Below, one piece after another: positions 24,390 through 35,359 of a stretch of 64,000 bases of DNA. The stretch is taken from NCBI RefSeq assembly GCF_000340215.1, contig NW_006921543.1, positions 992,001 to 1,056,000 of the forward strand, written 5' to 3'. This DNA is from Pseudocercospora fijiensis CIRAD86 (Eukaryota > Ascomycota > Dothideomycetes > Mycosphaerellales > Mycosphaerellaceae). The notes beneath the pieces were generated by a model that did not search any database, was not told the origin of the DNA, and worked only from the letters and a program-made list of their open reading frames with translations. Made by a program: the position numbers and the translations under genes. The stretch's first letter is position 1. Every line of letters starts with the position of its first letter.

Positions 24390-27300
24390 TGCTAACGTAA
24401 CGCTTGCTATCGTGCTTGCCGTAGGTAGAGGCGATCGTATTCCTAGACGAGTTCCGCCGAGTCGCGGAGGTTATCGATATCGTACTAAACGTTGTGCGCG
24501 TAACCGTAGCTACGCTACTTAACTAGATACTACGTCTTGCCTCTAGAGACTCTACGTCCGAGGAGCTTTTTAATCTCGTAATATAGCGCTTTTAGGTATA
24601 GATAGTCGTTATCGAAGGGTGCTTTATCTACTAGGCCCGGCTCTAGTATCTCTCGGTCGTATAGGTTACGGCCCTTAGGGTATAGTTCTAGCTGCGAAAC
24701 TAAGATTATAGGGTAGATACGTATTACTAGGGGGAGATCGAGCTCGTACGCGAGGTTGCTAACTAGGCGTAGCACCTTAAATAGTCTAGTACGCTATATA
24801 GAGAGCTTGCGATTAGGGTTCCCTAGTAGGCGGTATCCCTTATATAGCTTAAGCAGTACCTTCTAGCCCGTCTTAAAGGAAATAGGGCGATGCTTGCGGT
24901 CGTATCGGTCCTTTATTATTGCTACCGCCTACGCGAGAGAGTCCGTAGCCTAATCGCGTACCTCCTATCTTAATACTAAGTAGTCCTTAGTAGGGAGCTC
25001 GGTAAGGGGGTTTAGCGCGTCTAAGTTAGTCTTAAATCCTTAAATTAGAATATTAGGTACCTCTCTAGTCGAGGCGTTTCTAGCGTTATTAAGCTCGGCC
25101 TAGATATACGGAAGTACGTCCGTCTAATTAGCGTCCGGATAATTAGAGGTAAAGAATCGTAGTACGATTTCTACGGTCTAATTAGTTCGCTTAGACTAGC
25201 CGTCCGACTAAGGGTAGTACGCCGTCGTTACGAAGAACCTCGTGCCTAACTTCTTAAAGGCTACTTTTATAAAGTTACTAAGCTAAATAGGGTCCCGGTC
25301 GCCGATTATAATAGCCGGAAGGTTGCGCTCTATTTCGATATATCCTTAGATCTAATCGCTACCGTGCTACTACGCCGTCTACGTTAATTTGCACTTGCGT
25401 AGTATAACGCGCTTAGAGTACTTACACGTCTTAGTAAGGAAACTATCGTAGCTATCCTTGTCGGGTAGTAGGCCGTAAACCTAGTCCGTAGTAATAGCGT
25501 ACTATAGAATAGGCTAACATTTAATCGGCTACAATTCGCCGTATAGAGGATAGCGGAGCGTCTAGTTTAGGATACATTCGGAGTAATAAGCGATATACTT
25601 AGAGACCTCGCGTCCGAGCCGGCGTATATAGAAACTAGCGTATAGGCGAGCGTAAGTGCGGTAATACCCTACGTAGTAATAGTAATTATAGGCTATTTAG
25701 AAGACTTCCTTATATAGGGAGCGGGGGATATATAGCCTCTCTCTACCGTCGGTATCGTCCTTAAAATAGATAAGGTTATCGCGCAAGAAAAAACAAAGTC
25801 CTAATAGGCTCGACTCGGCCTCGCCTATAATATTAGCTTCCTTATAATTAGGGTTGTCGTCCGCGTCTAAGGTCCTCTTAGCGGCGGCTCGTAGGCGGCG
25901 TTCTTCTATAGCGTTTAGCTAAGCTAGGATTGCGGACTAATAGGGGTCCTTAGTATATCCCGCCTTTAAGTCGTCCTTAAATTCGGTAGCGAGTTCTACG
26001 AGTACGGAGTAGAAAACTATAGGCTCGTTAGAGGTATACGTTCGGCCGGAGTACTCGTCGATTATAGTAGCGTAAAAGCAAATCGTACCCTCGCTTTCGC
26101 ATAGGTATATATAGTACGCGTCGATTATATTATTCGTAGGCGCCGGATCGTCGTATACTAGGGGATCTAGTATATCGTATACCTAATCTGCCGCTCGGTC
26201 GAGGTCCGCTACGAGCCTACTTAAGGCGTCTAGTATTCTATAGAGGCGTCCTAGGCGGTAGTATATCTTAAGCTTAGGGTACTAAGAGAGGTACTAACCG
26301 GCCCGTACTAGACAGAGGTTAAGCTTGTCCGTAGACGTAGTCGTCGCTAGGCTCGCTACCGTCGTAATGCCTAGGGCCGTAATATAGTCGGAAAACATAT
26401 ATACTAGCTTACGTACCGCCTATAGGATTATTCGTACCTTCTATACTGTCTAGACTAGTCCGCTAACCTTAAGCTTAGTAGCTAGGTACCGCTTTTCTAC
26501 GTCCGTAAGGGCTTTACTAAGGTATATAATAACTTGTACCTAATCTACCGGGAAGCGTACGGCTTTACTATTCTCGATAGTCGGCTCTAGATCTCCCTTA
26601 ACGTAGTATACTACCGCTACGAATCCTCCTATATAGGCGTCTAGGTCGATATATATAGGGCGATTAGGGTCCGCGTAATAGGAGAACTTAATATCGCGGT
26701 ATATCTGCCTTAGGATATTAAAGGCCTTGTACTCGGTTTCTAGTGCCTCGTCTACGTCGAAGGCTAGAGTCCTAGCTACGTAGCGCTTTCGCTTGTTGCC
26801 CTTGTTAGCTAGGCTAAAGCGTAAGAGCTCTTTCTTACGGTTCTCGAATAGCATCGTAATCGTAGAGTAGTATAGAATATACTATCGTTGCTATCTAGTA
26901 AGCCCTAAGTAAAATTCGATGTCCTTTAGCGTAGTAGGGAATTTCAAGTCTAGAATAGCCTAGACCTTCTCCTCGTAAGTAGTATATCCTAGTCCTAATA
27001 CTCGTTAGCCTAAAAGCTTCGTAGATAGATAAGCGAGGAACGACTTATACGGTGCGATACTAATGTTCTTGCCTACTAGGCACTCGAAAACGGCGTCTAG
27101 ATACTATAGGTACTCTTCGAAGGTATAGGAATAGATAACAATGTCGTCGATGTAAGTATAGTAGTAGGATTTGTATCGCTTAAGGATCTTGTCGAGCTAG
27201 CGCTAGACATATTATACACTGTTTAAGAATCCTATAATAGCTATATATATCTGTTCCTAGCCGCGGTAACTATTAATTGCAAATTTGCTATAGTCCTTCT

Positions 27301-28609
27301 CGGCTACGGCCTATTAGTAGAAGAAGGCAACGGCGTCTACTATCGTAATATACGTAGAGCCGCGTAATGCCTTAATAATGTCTTCCTATCTAGGGAGTGG
27401 ATAAGAATCCTTAACTGTAATCTTGTTTAGGCCCCTAATATCTACGACTACGCGTCCTTTACGGACTAGCTTACTATCTACTATCGTCGTTTTCTAGACT
27501 ACGAAGACTAGGAACCCGAATTAGGTAGGCTTAGTCGTAAAGGACATCTTTCCTTAGGCGTATAGTAGGTCGAACGTCTTATTTACAACTTCTTTATCGG
27601 GGGCGTAGAGTAGGTACGCTACTATAGGAACTTTATCGTTCTCGTAGCCTAGCTTTAGCGTAACTTCTAGGTAGTCGGACTTAGGAATGTCTATAGTAGT
27701 ACCCTTGTCCTTCTATAGCTCCTCGTGCTTCTTTACTATAGCCTCGATGCGTTGTACCTACTCTTCGGTACTATAGGCCGTTACGCTATTAAAAAGTTGC
27801 GTCTCCTTAGTAGGGTTCGGTATATCTAGTAGTAGAAGGCTAGCTACGTCGTAATCTTTAGGCGCGATATAGTAGTAACCGTAGTAGTTATACTCGCGTA
27901 TATACCCTATCTTTATATGTCGTAGTAGAGTTTGTAGCCGATCCGTATCGTTACGGACCTATACGAAATTTATAGCGGCGTCTACTACTACGGCGTAGAT
28001 AGTTAGGGCCTTGTTCTTAAGCTCCTAGTTTTGCGGGTAGAAGGCTACGTCTCGGTCTATAGGAAGGTCTGTTCTAAACTAGATAGGCACCGAAGTTACC
28101 GTTTGCGGCGCTAGAACGACGTTCTCCTCGCCGGAGTATATAACCGTACGGAACTTAACCTAATCTTTGCGGCCTACTAGTAGGGGAATCTTCGCCTTTT
28201 TATAGGAATTAATCGTTGCCGTGCGATATAGTATATTAATCTTAATGCCCTCCGGGCCGATAATGTCTATCGCTATAAGGAACTTAGCGCTAAGCTCCTT
28301 AACGACGTATACCTTATAATGTATATAGGCGATAACCTTAGAGCCCTTAACGATTCCTAGTACCTAAAAATCGAGGTCTATATACTTACTAATGTCCGTT
28401 AATCCTACGCCTTTAACCTTTAGTAGGGCGACTAGACGCTTGCGCTCGATATCTAGGCGCGTCTAGCGTAGGAAGGCCTCGTCGATAAGTAATATAGTAG
28501 CGCCTATATCTAGGCAAACCGCGTATTCCGTACCGTCCTTCTATAGGCGCACGACTATACGTAGATAATAATAACCGCGAAACGCGTATCTACCCTTAAC
28601 CTTTAGTAA
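24390..28609 (-). pseudogene. pol of G2: protease, RT, RNase H, integrase, chromodomain
   Basis: Minus-strand order: protease near 28400-28600 (VCLDIGAT, matching the fungal LDTG-type retropepsin site); RT near 26980-27900 with GLNKITVKDSYPLP and an intact YIDD box at 27143-27154; RNase H near 26540-26854 (open on the minus strand); integrase core with GDRDP near 25290 and SDG.SKRTN.TVE near 25190; an integrase tail in the stretch 24530-24775 (SNLAYELDLP, RIYPI.LVSQLE); and a chromodomain at 24420-24560 (YLVK-stop-R-x-YG...DNLRDSAEL, with Trp codons turned to TAG). Stops elsewhere are TAG/TAA. The 995-bp foldback insertion lies directly before the protease. Confidence 0.85.
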
Positions 28610-28648
28610 CGTTACGAAAACTTCTTTTCCGATCGCGACGATCCTATC

Positions 28649-28715
28649 GATCCTAGCGATCGCGAGCGATCCCGAGCGATCCTAAGCGATCCCGAGCGAT
28701 CCTAAGCTATCCTAG
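28649..28715. repeat. 10-bp tandem array (cgatccyrag type) at the left end of the foldback
   Basis: About six units alternate between cgatcccgag and cgatcctaag, just inside the left terminal inverted repeat. Confidence 0.7.
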
Positions 28716-28755
28716 AACGATAAATAGGTAACTTATAAAAGTTAGACTTTTGCCT

Positions 28756-28935
28756 AATACTACACTCAAAATAGAACATTTTTGTTATATATTACTAAGC
28801 CGTAAACCTTCTAGATAAAAAGATATAAAGGAAAGAAAATCGCTTTTCTAGACATTTTGCTTCTAATTTATCTTTTTTTCTAGTAGGTTTATAGCTTAGT
28901 AATATAGTAAAAAGGTACTCTATTTTTAGTATATT
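28756..28935. repeat. large imperfect hairpin within the foldback
   Basis: Arms of about 70 bp, clearest as attactaagc..taaacc against ggttta..gcttagtaat, surround a loop of about 41 bp. The arms are AT-rich and diverge at scattered positions. Confidence 0.65.
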
Positions 28936-29401
28936 ATTTTAAAAAAATATAAAATTTATAGTTTTTCTACGAAACTAAAGCTAGGGAACAGAAATAAGCA
29001 ATATAGTATTTTGGCTTTTCTAAGTTATACTTTACTATTTTTAGAAATTTAAAAAATAGAACTTAAAGTTCTACCTACTAATAAGAGTATTATAAATTTT
29101 GAAGTCTTAATACCTAGTAATTATCCTAGAATCTAGAAAAGAATCTCGAGTGTTTCGAGTGTACTTTTTTTCAAAGTTCTGCTTATTAAGCGTCGGCTTT
29201 TGAAAGAAACCTTAACGAAATATCGGCTGCATTTAACGAAACCTTAACGAAAAAAATTTATTTATAAAAAAAACCTACGAAACCGCTAAATTTGACCTAT
29301 CTTAGTACGCAATACCCCGAAATACCTCCTCGTAGTAGTAGTATACGGAGTAGTAGTAGTCGGGCTCTAACTTGCCCCGCGTCCTTTGCGTTCCTTGCCC
29401 T

Positions 29402-29432
29402 CGAATTTCGGGACAGGCCGTCCCGAAATTCG
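29402..29432. repeat. perfect 13-bp inverted repeat with 5-bp loop
   Basis: The arms cgaatttcgggac and gtcccgaaattcg flank aggcc. A weaker pair (gatcctatc and its partner) follows at about 29443. Confidence 0.8.
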
Positions 29433-29517
29433 CGATCGCGAGGATCCTATCGGACAGGATCGCGAGTAGTCGGAATTTCTAGATCGCGGCGATCCTATTA
29501 GATAAGATCTTTAACGT

Positions 29518-29556
29518 ACGATCCTAAGGATCCTAAGGATCCTAAGGATCCTAAGC
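29518..29556. repeat. 9-bp tandem array (gatcctaag) at the right end of the foldback
   Basis: About four units next to the right terminal inverted repeat. They share the GATCCTA core with the left array. Confidence 0.7.
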
Positions 29557-29604
29557 GATCCTATCGATAGGATCGTCGCGATCGGTAAAAAAGTTTTCGT
29601 AACG

Positions 29605-32600
29605 AACGTAGCGGACTTAATAAGTCTAGCGTCCTCTTCGACGCTATCCTTCTTAGGCGGTAGCTCCGTAGCGTGCTTAGTACGCCTATAGTCCTATAAG
29701 AGATTGTTACTATCGAACTTAGAGCTATAGTTTAAATATAAGAATTTTAAAGGTCGTATTATAGTAAAAGGTTCTATCGCCGGAGGAAGGTACTTGCCGA
29801 CGTATAGGGAAAAGGGGGATAGTAGCGGCACTTCGCTATAGTATACTAATACGGAGTCCTATAAAGAGGCGTTATCGTCTACGTCGTCTAATCTATAGTA
29901 GATGTCTATCTAGTCGTTAAAGTACGCCGGTACGGAGTATAGGCTTACTAGCCTCGCCGAGTAGCGTAAGCTAGATCGTAGGCGTAAGTGTAAACGCGGC
30001 TATAGGATAGATATAGGCTCTTCGACTAGAGGCTCTAGTATCTACTTATTAGCGTAATAGTTACGCGGGGCCTTATTGCCTTAGCGGCCGCGTTCTTACT
30101 AATCCTAGGTATCGCGTACGTCGTTTCGCGCACCCCTATCTTATCGTCGTCTACGATTAGTATTCTTACTACCGCGTGCTTCGTAGCCCCGATTATTATT
30201 ACGTAGCTCTACTCGATTGTTACGGTTAGAAGCGTACTCTTTTTAGCGTCCTTCCTCCGCTAGGGCTTGCCTATCGTTTCCTTAATCTCGGCGCTAATAC
30301 TAGTTTTAATTAGTATAGCTACTATTTCTAGGGCGCTTATTGCCGTAGCCGCCGGCGTAACTGCGACCTAAATTGTCGCGATATCCGCGTACTACTACGG
30401 CGTACCGATCGTCGAACCTACTAGCGTAACCGCGACCTAAAGTATCGCGATATATACCCGAAGAATCGGCGTACCGGTCGCTATTACGAGCGTTTCGGTA
30501 TTATAACTTACTATTATACCTATTACGGCCTCGTACTATGCCGTAGCTATCGGACTGTATATACCTACGGTACTACGCTTTATACTTATCTTCTACGGCT
30601 CGCGTAAAAGTGTAAATCGTATTACTTAGTAAAGGCTTATCGAGCTTGTCTTATAGGCGAGGCTCGAATCGCAACTATGCCTAGTAGAGAAGAGCGTACG
30701 GCCTATTAGGGTCTGTCTCGAGACCTGCCTCGCGTACGTAGCGGATATAGTTTATAATAAACTGCTAGGGTGCTCTACGGTTGCGTACGTCCTATACTAT
30801 ATACGATTCGGCGTGTAGCTTGTCCTAGGCCTCGACAATAGATCTACTAAACTTGTCCCTTAGGGCTTTATACTAGCGCTCGATGCCCTCTTCTCCGCGA
30901 ATCGTATTACGATTATTGCTTATAAGCTCGTAAATGAACTATTGTTATACGGCTCTATAGAGGCACTTCGTAAGCTAAGTACGCACTATACGGGCGTAAT
31001 TAACCGCCGCGTAATCGCAAGCTACGTCTAAGAACAGGTATACTAAGGTAAATGTAACCTTGTTACCGTACGTATAGATGTCCTAGCTATCTAAGTCCGC
31101 GTATAGGGCGTCGGGGTAGAAGTACCCGATATCTATCGGGTTAAACCTCTCTAAGCGCTAAGAACGCTACGGGCTATAATAGGGTAAGCGGCTAAACTAA
31201 AAGTTATCGATATAGTGCGGGTTAAAGTTGTAACCTCGGGGGCTATAGTTCCCGCCTTAGGTACTAGAATTACCTAGGCTTAGGCTTAGAGGCCCTCCGC
31301 TAGCCGCACCGCCTTAACTATAGCGGCGCTATCTAGCCTCGGCGTTGCGTTAGACGTTACGGCGTAACTAGTACGGCTAGGCCTTAACTAGGTTAGGTAG
31401 TAGGGCTAATAGAACTTATTCTTATAAGACCTGTTTATTTAAACCTATACGCGCGAGGCGTTCTACTCGTCTAGTGTCTAGCCTGTCTTATACTAAGCTC
31501 GAAGGGATACTTTAGCGTAACTAGTCGATCTCGTCCCGAATCTTATCCCTAAGTTGTTAGGTTTAGATAACCTATTAATTTGAGAGTTGTCTAAATAGCT
31601 AGCGTATCTTATTACGTAGGACGGCTAGATTGGCGGCATTTAGGATCTCCCCGTTAGCGTCTTTAGCGGCCGCGTTAGCGCTAGCGGCGTTCTAGTTCTC
31701 GCGTGCTAGAACTTCGCGTAGCGCGCCTTCTCGTAGGCGTTAAGGCTAGGGATTGTCGTAAGCTAGCTACTTGCCGTTTCGCTAGTTTTAGGAGGATAGT
31801 CCCGCGCTAGCATTGCGTATACGCTAGCGGTCCGCGACTAGACGCCTAGCCTCCGTACCTAGGAAAGCGTCGACTAACCTATTATAGCGCTATATCTACT
31901 ATCGAGAAGGTAGGTCTCGCTCGATACTAGGTTCTACGTATACTAAGTCTGTGCGCTAGAATTCTAGGTCTATATTTTAGGACATATCGGCTATATCTTT
32001 AGTAGAAGCGGGTAGGATTAACAGCTCTTATTATCGGGGTCCTTACTACTATATCTCGGGACCTCGATGCTAAAGCTCCGGACCTAATAGAGAGGACTCT
32101 TAGTAAGGCTTAGTACCTAATAAAAGGGACTCTAGACTGCTCGGGGCCGGAAGCTCCTACTATTCGGGCTTAGGGCTCTATTGCTCCGGAGCTTGCTAAT
32201 TAGGACTCTACTACTCTATATCCTAGTACTCGGGCTTAGGACCGTGTTACTTAGGACCTTGCTGTTTAGGACTCTGCTACTTAGGGCCGACTAAAACCGG
32301 TAAGGACAAATTAGGACTACTCGGGACTAATAGCTCTAAGGTACTAAGTTCTCGTAGGCCTAGGGGAAATACAATCGGTAAGGACCTATAACGTATATAC
32401 GTAACTCGTCGTATACTAGCTGCTAAAATAGTCCGACGGCGACGTAGCTATAGGCTAGTATCCGGACTTAGACTTGCAGGCACTACTGTATCTAGTAACG
32501 GCGGTGCTAGTTCTAGAGTAGGAGCCGCTAAGTCGTTAGGTCCTATCGTGTCTAAAACTACAAGTTCGTTACGGAGAGTAAGCAGCGTCTTCGCTGCTGC

Positions 32601-32700
32601 CGTAACTAAAGAGCGGTTAACTGCCTAATCCTAAGGGAAACCGAGGGTAGTACCGCCTCTAGTGTCCGAGAGTTTTCGTAGTATATATTCTTCTAGGGGC
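29605..32700 (-). pseudogene. gag of G2
   Basis: Readable minus-strand segments include a Gln/Pro-rich N-terminal tract (about 32050-32290, many Gln now stops), the capsid-like block RLERFNPIDIGYFYPDALYAD near 31090-31170 that resembles fungal chromovirus Gag (EIGYFDP-type), and YGNKVTFTLVYLFLDVACDY just after. The C-terminal end near 29640 (TKHATELPPKKD) leads into the foldback insertion. The exact start is unclear. Bases 32701-33311 are 5' leader and possible gag start, without motifs I can name. Confidence 0.6.
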
Positions 32701-33311
32701 TAATAATGCGTAGTGATTTTCGTAACGACTGCTACGAGCGGGTCTCTTTGCTTCTAGTGCACTAACTTAGCGTAACCGGCGTTAGCTAAGAACTCCTTAA
32801 AGTAAAAAGCGATGTTCAACGAATAGGCGTCTAAATCGGGGCGTACGGAAGCTAGCGTATTTGTAGAATAAGCGTAGGCTCGGTAATCTTATAAAAATAT
32901 AGGATAAGTATAGAGTTAAGGAACTAGACTAAATTCGGGAAACTATTAGGGTGCTTATAGGCTCTTGCCTCGACCGGTGCCCGCTTCGGCAGGTGCTAGT
33001 ATAGAGTAAACAAACCTAAATAAGGAAGGCGGGCCGCCTAGTCTAGCGATTAAAGGGCTATAGGGCGCCGTCGATTAGAGGGCTATCGGTATATAGCTAT
33101 ACGTATATAGAAGATAATATACGGAATTTAGAGGACTATCGTAATCGTCTCGGTATCGAGCGTAGGTAGTTGTTGTAGTTAGGTAGGTAGGTCGGTGCCG
33201 CTAGTACGGGACCTCGCGGTCGCGTCTTTTTAGTTTTTTAAGGTACCCGTTCGTCTAGTACTTAGGTACTATTCGAACGGATCTGGATCTAACTAAAGCG
33301 AAGCTACTAAT

Positions 33312-33425
33312 TGTTATACGAGGGACGATTAGTAGGTTAGCTATAGTATAGTATTAGGGTAAGTATCTACGGCTCTACGGAAAGTATATACCGGGCTTAG
33401 CTAGCGTACCGTCCCTGCCGTAACA
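33312..33425 (-). repeat. 5' LTR of G2
   Basis: 114 bp, starting tgttatacgaggga and ending gccgtaaca, with the exact target duplication atagc next to it. On the minus strand the LTR is followed by attagtagcttcgc, whose tag may be a RIP-altered TGG of the primer-binding site. Confidence 0.85.
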
Positions 33426-33649
33426 ATAGCGGAATTAGTAGGTATCGGCCTAGTACGGTTAACTTAGTATAATAGGCCGTATAGAAGGCCTTAGTTAATA
33501 ATTAGTACGGTTGTTTTAGGAGAATAGTACGTATAGGTCTCGCTCTTTAGGCGTAATATAGTTAAATCGACAGTTTTCGTAGCTATATCGCTAAAAGCTT
33601 AAAATAAGGACTATCTAGCTACTGCCCTTAAAGGGTAGATCGAATACTA
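33426..33649 (-). other. G1-a leader between G2 and the G1-a 5' LTR
   Basis: Matches the region between the 5' LTR and gag in the other G1 copies (compare 58716-58944 and 52005-52227), including the probable primer-binding site beside the LTR. It starts with the target duplication of G2. Confidence 0.75.
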
Positions 33650-33847
33650 TATAAGAAGGGTTATATTAGCAGGTAGATAGGGTAGTAGTGAATTAGTATA
33701 GTATTCGATAGAGAGCTAAGAGAAGAAGGAGGAAGGTAGGCTAGTTAGCCTAACGCTAAGCGCTAAGCCCTACCTAAGGCATTAGGACCCTAGCTTTACT
33801 CGAGCCCGGTTACATACTAATTACGTATAACTTCTTTAGTCCTAATA
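33650..33847 (-). repeat. 5' LTR of G1-a
   Basis: 198 bp, reverse orientation: starts tataagaaggg and ends cctaata. The 395-bp direct repeat begins at the very next base. Confidence 0.85.
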
Positions 33848-34242
33848 TCGAAATACTAGTAATAGCCTTCTCTTAGCACTATCTTACGGCTCCCTTAAAA
33901 TCTTCTTAACCCAAGCCCTACTCCTCTTAAATATAGCCTTAAACACTAAGGTAACGCTCTCGTATTTAATCTCCTATCTGTAGCTAGCTATAGATATATT
34001 ATTAATAGTATTCCTCTTATTATTTTAAGCTTACAAGATCTTTACTATAATTTCTTAGCGAATAAGGATTCTCTTATAGGATATTAGGATTACGGTCGAG
34101 TCTTTTAGGATATTAAGAACTCTATACTCTCTTATAAGGTTTTCGGAGAACGCTTTTCTTTTTCGGGCCTGTTTTACGCTTAACTTCTTTAAAGAAGTAG
34201 TATCGTTAGTTTTCGTTAGTCTATCGAATTATATTTACTAAC
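33848..34242 (+). repeat. 395-bp direct repeat, right copy
   Basis: Partner of 4786-5180. A plus-strand frame is partly readable (HQGNALVFNLL, DLYYNFLANKDSLIGY when the RIP stop is read as Gln), so the repeat may have been coding. The protein is not recognised. Confidence 0.7.
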
Positions 34243-34919
34243 TTGTAATTTTCTATTCGATTAGTTAGTTTAGGAATCCTATATATATAATCTTTATTAT
34301 TATCTATCTTATTAGTAAGGAGGTCTATCCTAGTATAAGTTTCACTACTACTTTCTTATATTAAAAGTAAGACGTAGATTTTCTAGAGGCGAGTATCCGC
34401 GGCTTAGTAGAGTTATACGCCGCTTACTTCGTAAGCGGTCTATACCTATTTATAAAATGGCAAGTTAGTAACTAATACCTATCTATAATAGTATATATAG
34501 ACTATTTTATTTAATTATTTAATACTATTATAATACTACTAGGAAAGCGGAAGTTAAAGAAACGCGTAAGGAAGGCTGTTTATAAATCTACGGCTATAAA
34601 CCTTATAAAAGATACCCGAGTAGCTACTTAGGTAGTAGCAATTCGCGAGTTTAGATATATATACTACTACCTAGTTAACCTATAACGGTAGTATAACGAA
34701 TACTATAATAACGATATCTATTATCGATTATATCGACGATATAATAGTAATACGAGCCGTACCGACTATAAATTATCGTATTCTCGCCTTTCCGAAGACT
34801 AATCTATTGCCTCTACTAAGCACTACAGATCTCGAGAATTAATAGACCTATCGCTACTAACGTTACTTATTCGCGCTATAGCTAGCTAAGTTAATATTAA
34901 AGCGGTTACTTCTAGAAGG
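34243..34919 (+). pseudogene. unidentified RIP-degraded coding-like sequence continuing the 395-bp repeat
   Basis: From about 34553 a plus-strand frame reads KRKLKKRVRKAVYKSTAINL and then a Tyr/Arg/Asn-rich stretch (YNEYYNNDIYYRLYRRYN) with few stops, all TAA/TAG. It is cut at 34919 by the 5' LTR of the G1-c/G1-d pair, with gaagg as the last five bases. I recognise no domain. It may be the C-terminal part of a transposon protein. Confidence 0.35.
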
Positions 34920-35108
34920 TGTTAGAGGCTATACGTAATTGGTATATAACTAGCTCGAGTAAAGCTAGGGTCCTAGTGCCTTAGGCAGGGCTTAGCGCTT
35001 AGCGTTAGGCTAACTAGCCTGCCTTCCTCCCTCTCCTCTTAGATCTCTATCGAATACTATACTAATTCACTATTAGCCTATCTACCTACTAATATAACCC
35101 TTCTTATA
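34920..35108 (+). repeat. left LTR of G1-c
   Basis: Starts with an unmutated TG (tgttag) and lacks 8 bases (ggctaaag) present near the start of other G1 LTRs. Under the inversion model it is the original 5' LTR of G1-d or a hybrid. Confidence 0.8.
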
Positions 35109-35359
35109 TAGTATTCGATCTACCCTTTAAGGGTAGCAGCTAGATAGTCCTTATTTTAAGCTTTTAGCGGTATAGCTACGAAAACCGTTAATCTAACTAT
35201 ATTGCGCCCGAAGAGCGGGACCTATACGTACTATTCTATTAGAATAACCGTACTAATTATCAAGCAAGGCCTTCTATACGGCCTATTATACTAAGTTAAT
35301 TATACTAGACCGATACTCGCTAATTCCGCTATATCCGTACTATAGGGGCCTATAATATA

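Larger units (their letters stand above)
28610..29604. mobile_element. 995-bp foldback / MITE-like insertion in G2
   Basis: The outer ends are inverted repeats of about 42 bp with about two mismatches (cgttacgaaaac... at 28610-28651 and its complement ending 29604), both running into GATC-rich arrays. A second inverted pair with about 70-bp arms lies at 28756-28825 and 28867-28935. No coding frame of note is present. Long A and T runs and retained CpA/TpG set it apart from the RIP-mutated G2 around it. The target duplication is ambiguous: TA fits ends starting CGAAAAC, and other small duplications fit other end choices. It is likely a non-autonomous DNA element that arrived after, or escaped, RIP. 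Confidence 0.65.
18947..33425 (-). mobile_element. giant chromovirus G2 with an extra 3' coding region
   Basis: The 114-bp LTRs (18947-19060 and 33312-33425) have TG...CA ends, clearest at 33312 (tgtta) and 33425 (taaca). They are flanked by an exact 5-bp duplication, atagc (18942-18946 and 33426-33430). G1-a sequence is continuous across it. On the minus strand the order is gag, [foldback insertion], protease, RT, RNase H, integrase, chromodomain, then about 4.9 kb of further coding sequence. At 14.5 kb (13.5 kb without the foldback) with very short LTRs it is unusually large for a chromovirus. It is strongly RIP-mutated, though the RT box YIDD is intact. Confidence 0.9.
5181..33847 (-). mobile_element. 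chromovirus G1-a (Ty3/gypsy), interrupted by G1-b and G2
   Basis: LTRs at 5181-5384 and 33650-33847 lie in the same orientation. The internal sequence on the minus strand carries gag, protease, RT, RNase H, integrase and chromodomain. It is split: 5385-11666 (3' UTR, pol and most of gag), 18811-18946 (gag start) and 33426-33649 (leader). The pieces join into the uninterrupted order seen in the other G1 copies. It is heavily RIP-mutated. Its outer flanks (accga left, tcgaa right) are not a target duplication. Confidence 0.85.

Noticed and set aside
28649..29556. GATC-rich short repeats as a CRISPR-like array.
   Set aside because: The units are 9-10 bp with no spacers, the organism is a fungus, and the arrays sit at the ends of a foldback element.
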